Shown here: positions 59,656 to 64,000 of the stretch, piece by piece
Layout: every line of letters starts with the position of its first letter
How positions within the stretch are numbered: position 1 is the stretch's first letter
From: Fratercula arctica
Lineage: Eukaryota; Chordata; Aves; Charadriiformes; Alcidae
Assembly: GCA_947846985.1 (NCBI GenBank)
Contig: CANTUZ010000002.1
Coordinates: forward strand, 157,973,389 to 158,037,388
Length of the DNA: 64,000 nucleotides
Reading direction: 5' to 3'
Notes under the pieces: model-generated
Database searches by the model: none
What the model was told of the DNA's origin: nothing
What the model saw: the letters and a program-made list of their open reading frames with translations, nothing else
Position numbers and translations under genes: made by a program

Positions 59656-62600
59656 GTCATCCTCAGTAGTAGGAGTAAGAATAACTGATTATTATTTCAC
59701 CACTTCTATCTATAAAGGAGATTAATAGGAGATTAATCCCATCCTCACACTGTAGTTCTATAATGTCTAATAAAACAGGTCATAAGCTCAGTTTGGGTTT
59801 CTGGTGTGTAATTTTTTTTTTCCTTTGCTTTTTTTTTCCCCCCAGCAGACCTGGAGATTCAGATTAAAAGCACAGAGTAAAGCTAGAGCCACTGTAGCTG
59901 TAAAGGTTCTGCAGTGATACGTTCACACCCTTCTGTGACTTCTGCAAGAAAAATATGAATAAAAATAGGAAAAACATGCAACTGCCAGTCCACTTAGCAG
60001 ACCTATCTCTGAAAACACAGAAGGAGAAAAACTATGAAGAAAGGTGTTATTTTTACTGACATTCTTCATTTTTTAGTTAGACACTGCAAAGTGTTTTCTT
60101 ATGCTTGGATGATCAGCACTAAATAAATTGAAGTGAAAATGTGCTGGATAAGTGTTATTAGCAAAAATATGGATTGCTAGCTGAAGTGATGTTTCATGAT
60201 GCAACACAAAAAATAAAGTAAACCAAAGCTCCTGAGGTAGAAACTGTTTTGCATTGAAAAGCCAATGAGTATTGATTTTAATATGAACTATGTTTGTTCT
60301 ATGTTGCTAACTATATAAAAGATTTTGGTAGTTTCAAAAGAATAATGTGATAAACAGAGTTGTAGAGGATTTTTCTCATTGGATTAACTAAAAAATGTAA
60401 TAAAACAGTCACAGAGCTTTCAAAGATACAAGGCTTTTTATCTGTTAAAACACATAGATCAAAATGTTGATTCCGCTTATGCTGGCATTTAATTGAAAAT
60501 TAAACTACATCAAAGAGACTATTAAGAAATGAGATTAAGCGGGTGGACTATCTTCTTCAGTGTCAATGACTGACTTTTTCAGCCACTCTGAGAAAATGTT
60601 TCCAGAAATCAGGAGAAGCAGGACCTGCCAATCAGGGCCTGGACTTTGGGACCATCTGTCTGACTTGGCTGCTAATGGAAAATTCTTTTTCTTTCTGGTT
60701 AAAACGGATATAATCACTAATTCTCTACTTCACAGTCCTTTGCAATACTAAAAAGGGAGAAATTAGCATATAATCAAAGCCGTGTGTGAATGTGAGTAAA
60801 TGAGTATTTAATGGGTGTGGGTAAGAGTGTTAAAAAGCTTTTACTCTCTAGCGTGTGCCACATGTCCTGGTGTGATTCTGGCTGTGCAGACAATACTCTG
60901 TTCTCACCACATTGCATCAATATTGTGTACATCCCTGCATGAACTTACATGCACATTTACACAGAGTTATCCACACAATTCAGTCAGAAATCATTGCTAG
61001 AAGCTTCCCTATGGAAAGATAAGCTTTGCTGTTTATCCTGTTTAAAATGCACTTTATTCAAAACCCATCTGAGGGAATTTTACGTTTGTAAGTAGATTAG
61101 CATAATTTAATCAACCTGTATCTGCAGAACACTCTTGTCATCTCCTCAAAGACTTCATAGTGCACTTCTTTTGCCTGACCTTTGCTCACTTTGACAAATC
61201 TCTGAGAATATTCCACACATATTTCTGTAGAAGACTTGTTAGGAATCATGCAACTTTTAAAAACTGGAAGCAGAAAAAAACCCCAAACCATTAGGAAATC
61301 TTTCCTGTTCAAATGCAGAAGTCCCCCTGTTCTTGCATTTCGCATCATAATTATTAGTACTAACTGGCAATAGTTCTTAAAAAGAAAGGTAAACTAGGAC
61401 AGATTTCAGTAGTCAAGAGGATTTTTAGCATTAATAGTATCTATTGCAATGCTCACTGAAAACAACAGAATGGTTGGTTTTGTTATGATGCATATAGAGG
61501 AAATACTTCTTGTTACTGATAACAAAAAACCTTTTTTTCTTTTTCCCTGTAAGAAATGGTTCTGGGTTTGATTAAAGGCTCATATAGCCTCTTAACGAGT
61601 CTGCAGCCTTGACCACTAATGAGTGGTGTAAGAAAAAGGTACAAGAATGTTGCAAATATTTCTAGAATATTTTCCTAGCACCATGATTGGTGATTCAGAG
61701 GGTTCCTTAACCAGAAGAGATTTTTTCATATTTAATAGCCTGTGATAGATACTTGTCTCATTAATTTGTCTAATCCCTGTCAAAAAGTTCCTTATCTTAG
61801 AAAGCCATTAATGCTGAAATTTGTCTTCCCCAAATTTTCCATGTTTTCTCTATTCACCTTCTCCATGCCAGTTCTGATTTTATGGTGGCTTTTTTTTTTT
61901 TTTTTTTTTTCTTTTCTTTCTGTGCCCCTTCTTCCAGCTGTTGTTTTCCAAGCAAAAGACTCTCGGTCATGTGGTCATGTAAGTTGTTCCCTATGCAAGG
62001 ATGGTATAATCATTCTTTGTCCACAATAAATTGGTTCAAACTTTGCTTTAATATTTCTGTTCATAATGTTACTCTTTCTAATAGAAAAAGGGCCAAATTC
62101 TGCCATAGATACATCCACACAATTCCTGTTGACAGGTGTAGGAATTTTCTATAAAAAACCCCTGAGAGCTGTAGTGTCTCTCTGTACTCAGCCCATCACA
62201 ATTAGACAGACACCATTTTATCATGGATACACTTCTTTCACAGCCCAGGTTATGGTAGATAACTTCTTTTTTCTGTAGCTAAAATTTATCAAAACAAGAA
62301 AAACCTTTTAGTTATAGTGGTGTAAATACTTGTTGCATCCTCAAGTAATGTAAACAAAGCTCTTGTTGACTAGACCTCTACAGGTCATATTCTGCTGTAG
62401 GCACATTAGCCCAAATATATAGCTTGCTGCTGAAGAGACTAGAAAAAATGAAGAGTTCTTCTGGGTCTTATAATCTATGCTTCTGTCTCACTGAAAACAA
62501 CACAAATATGCATAATTAAAGGCATGAATGACTTACTCTAACTTTCCTAATGTATGTGTTTTTAGAATCCTGTTAGATGAATTATATATTACATTAACAT

Positions 62601-62953
62601 TCATTCTTGCAATTAACATTCTGTTATATGAATGGGTAATAATTGCTGTTTACAGATTAATGGAGTCTGTTAGTTATGCTGATGCTTTTAGTCACATTTG
62701 GAGATGGTCAGCACAACTTCTCTGACTTCTTTCTGGTAAGTGGTTTTGACAATTTCAGATGTTAGAGGTGCTGCTGAGATCCATGTGATGTAGTTGTTTA
62801 AAAAGACATTGCAATGCATTTTGTGTGAGGTCTGCAGTGTAAACCAAACCAGGAGCTGATGAAGAAGGCCATATCTTACTTGCTAAGAGTTATAACTGAG
62901 CATGAGACCCTTATCTGAAGTTGTTGAGCACAGAAACAGGCGGGTTTTGGCAG
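59656..62953. other. Unique AT-rich sequence, no gene seen
   Basis: T-runs at 59812-59837 and 61890-61910. Small frames of 60-95 codons show no domain. No transposon is recognised. Confidence 0.5.
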
Positions 62954-64000
62954 TCATAGAATCATAGAATCATAGAATCTTCATGGTTGGAAAGGACCTT
63001 TGAGATCATCGAGTCCAACCATACACACACAAAAAAACCCCAAAACCCTACAATCTCTGTCACTAGAGCATGCCCTGACATGTCAAATCTACACGTTTCT
63101 TAAATACCTCTAGGGATGGTGACTCAACCACCTCCCTGGGCAGGCTGTTCCACTGCCTGACCACTCTTTCAGTAAAGTCATTCTTCCTAATATCTAATCT
63201 AAACCTCCCCTGCCGCAACTTCAGACCATTTCCTCTGGTCCTGTCATCATTCACCTGGGAGAAGAGGCCAACACCCACCTCTCTACAACCTCCTTTCAGG
63301 TAGTTGTGGAGGGCAATGAGGTCTCCCCTCAGCCTCCTCTTCTCCAAACTAAACACACCCAGCTCCCTCAGCCTCTCCTCATATGACTTGGTCTCCAGAC
63401 CCCTCACCAGCTTGGTAGCTCTCCTCTGGACACGCTCCAGCACTTCAGTGTCCCTCTTGTACAGAGGGGCCCAGAACTGAACACAGCACTCGAGGTGAGG
63501 CCTCACCAGTGCCGAGTACAGAGGCACCATCACTTCCCCCCTCCTGCTGGCCACGCTATTCCTGATACAAGTCAGAATGCTGTTGGCCTTCTTGGCCACC
63601 TGGGCACATTGCTGGCTCATGTTAAGCTGGTTGTCCACCAGCATCCCCAGGTCCTTTTCTGCTGGGCAGCTTTCTGGCCACTCTGCCTCAAGCCTGTAGC
63701 ATTGCTTGGGGTTGTTGTGACTGAAATACAGGACCCGGCACTTGGCCTTATTAAACCTCATACAATTGGCCTTGGCCCATGGATCCAGCCTGTCCAGGTC
63801 CCTCTGTAGAGCCTTCCTACCCTCAAGCAGATCAACACTCCCACCGAGCTTGGTGTCGTCTGCAAACTTACTGAGGGTGCACTCAATCCCCTCATCCAGA
63901 TCATCGATAAAGATATTGAATAAAACTGGTCCCAAAACTGATCCCTGAGGGACACCACTGGTGACCGGCCACCAAGAGGATTTCACCCCATTAATCACAA
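62954..64000 (-). mobile_element. CR1 LINE, minus strand, runs off right edge
   Basis: The plus strand begins with nearly three ATAGAATC tail units (62955-62978), then TTGGAAAGGACCTTTGAGATC and CGAGTCCAACC. From there to the window end it is continuous CR1 ORF2 sequence in antisense. It is the longest and best preserved CR1 here. A short C/A tract at 63026-63048 sits between the 3' end and the coding part. The 5' end lies beyond the window. Confidence 0.96.
63063..63998 (-). CDS. CR1 ORF2 reverse transcriptase, C-terminal part
   Basis: An open frame of at least 311 codons carries reverse transcriptase motifs B to E and the tail of CR1 ORF2, the enzyme that copies CR1 RNA at a nicked target. 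Motif B reads [20 protein letters not shown] at residues 14-33. Motif C reads FADDTK at residues 45-50, with both catalytic Asp present. Downstream are [14 protein letters not shown] and [20 protein letters not shown], then [17 protein letters not shown] before the stop. The first Met is internal; the true frame continues off the edge, with fingers and endonuclease expected there. No frameshift or stop is seen in the visible part, so this copy decayed little, but activity cannot be judged without the rest. Confidence 0.88.
   Translation of the reverse strand: MINGVKSSWWPVTSGVPQGSVLGPVLFNIFIDDLDEGIECTLSKFADDTKLGGSVDLLEGRKALQRDLDRLDPWAKANCMRFNKAKCRVLYFSHNNPKQCYRLEAEWPESCPAEKDLGMLVDNQLNMSQQCAQVAKKANSILTCIRNSVASRRGEVMVPLYSALVRPHLECCVQFWAPLYKRDTEVLERVQRRATKLVRGLETKSYEERLRELGVFSLEKRRLRGDLIALHNYLKGGCREVGVGLFSQVNDDRTRGNGLKLRQGRFRLDIRKNDFTERVVRQWNSLPREVVESPSLEVFKKRVDLTCQGML

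Overview
This window looks like a piece of a bird nuclear genome. The sequence is AT-rich with no prokaryotic gene density, and it carries several CR1 LINEs ending in the avian ATTCTATGATTCT-type 3' tail. It also holds long terminal repeats (LTRs) of the kinds common in bird endogenous retroviruses, plus worn MIR-type SINE relics and many microsatellites. I found no exon of a host gene that I can support, no tRNA or rRNA, and no CRISPR. The most economical reading is a gene desert or a large intron that has collected transposons.

Layout. 1-4.7 kb: unique sequence with a fossil of a hAT-type (ZBED-like) transposase at about 1.09-1.65 kb and a MIR relic near 2.75 kb. 4.7-7.1 kb: a minus-strand LTR carrying a 205-codon open frame, butted against a plus-strand CR1 whose reverse transcriptase has lost catalytic residues. 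9.5-9.8 kb: a CR1 copy with an inverted 5' part and an (ATTCT)n tail. 12.2-12.7 kb: a minus-strand CR1. 14-27 kb: mostly unique, with MIR-like relics, two palindromic relics near 16 kb, an (ATTT)n array and a 250-bp (AAAAG)n array. 28.6 kb: an old CR1 scrap. 32.6 kb: a CTAT microsatellite. 33.3-33.9 kb: a solitary LTR. 34.9-35.6 kb: a G-run and a long A/G tract flanked by a 53-bp duplication.

36-47.9 kb is repeat-poor apart from one MIR relic. It holds a possible small exon-like ATG-plus-donor at 39.33 kb, an unexplained double-stranded open region at 42.0-42.5 kb and a nested hairpin at 44.1 kb. 47.9-48.5 kb: a GC-rich LTR. 49.3 kb: a 50-bp tandem duplication. 50.7-52.0 kb: a composite of at least two minus-strand LTRs. 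53.6 kb: a (GGGAAA)n array. 55.9 and 59.6 kb: short CR1 3' ends. 62.95-64.0 kb: a long minus-strand CR1 that runs off the right edge with an open reverse transcriptase frame and an intact FADD motif.

No set of genes here works together as a system. What is unusual is structural: the hAT fossil, the CR1 with 5' inversion, the LTR open frame, the composite LTR block and the duplicated flanks of the purine tract. Family assignments come from recognising motifs by eye. I ran no database search, so exact subfamily names are left out.
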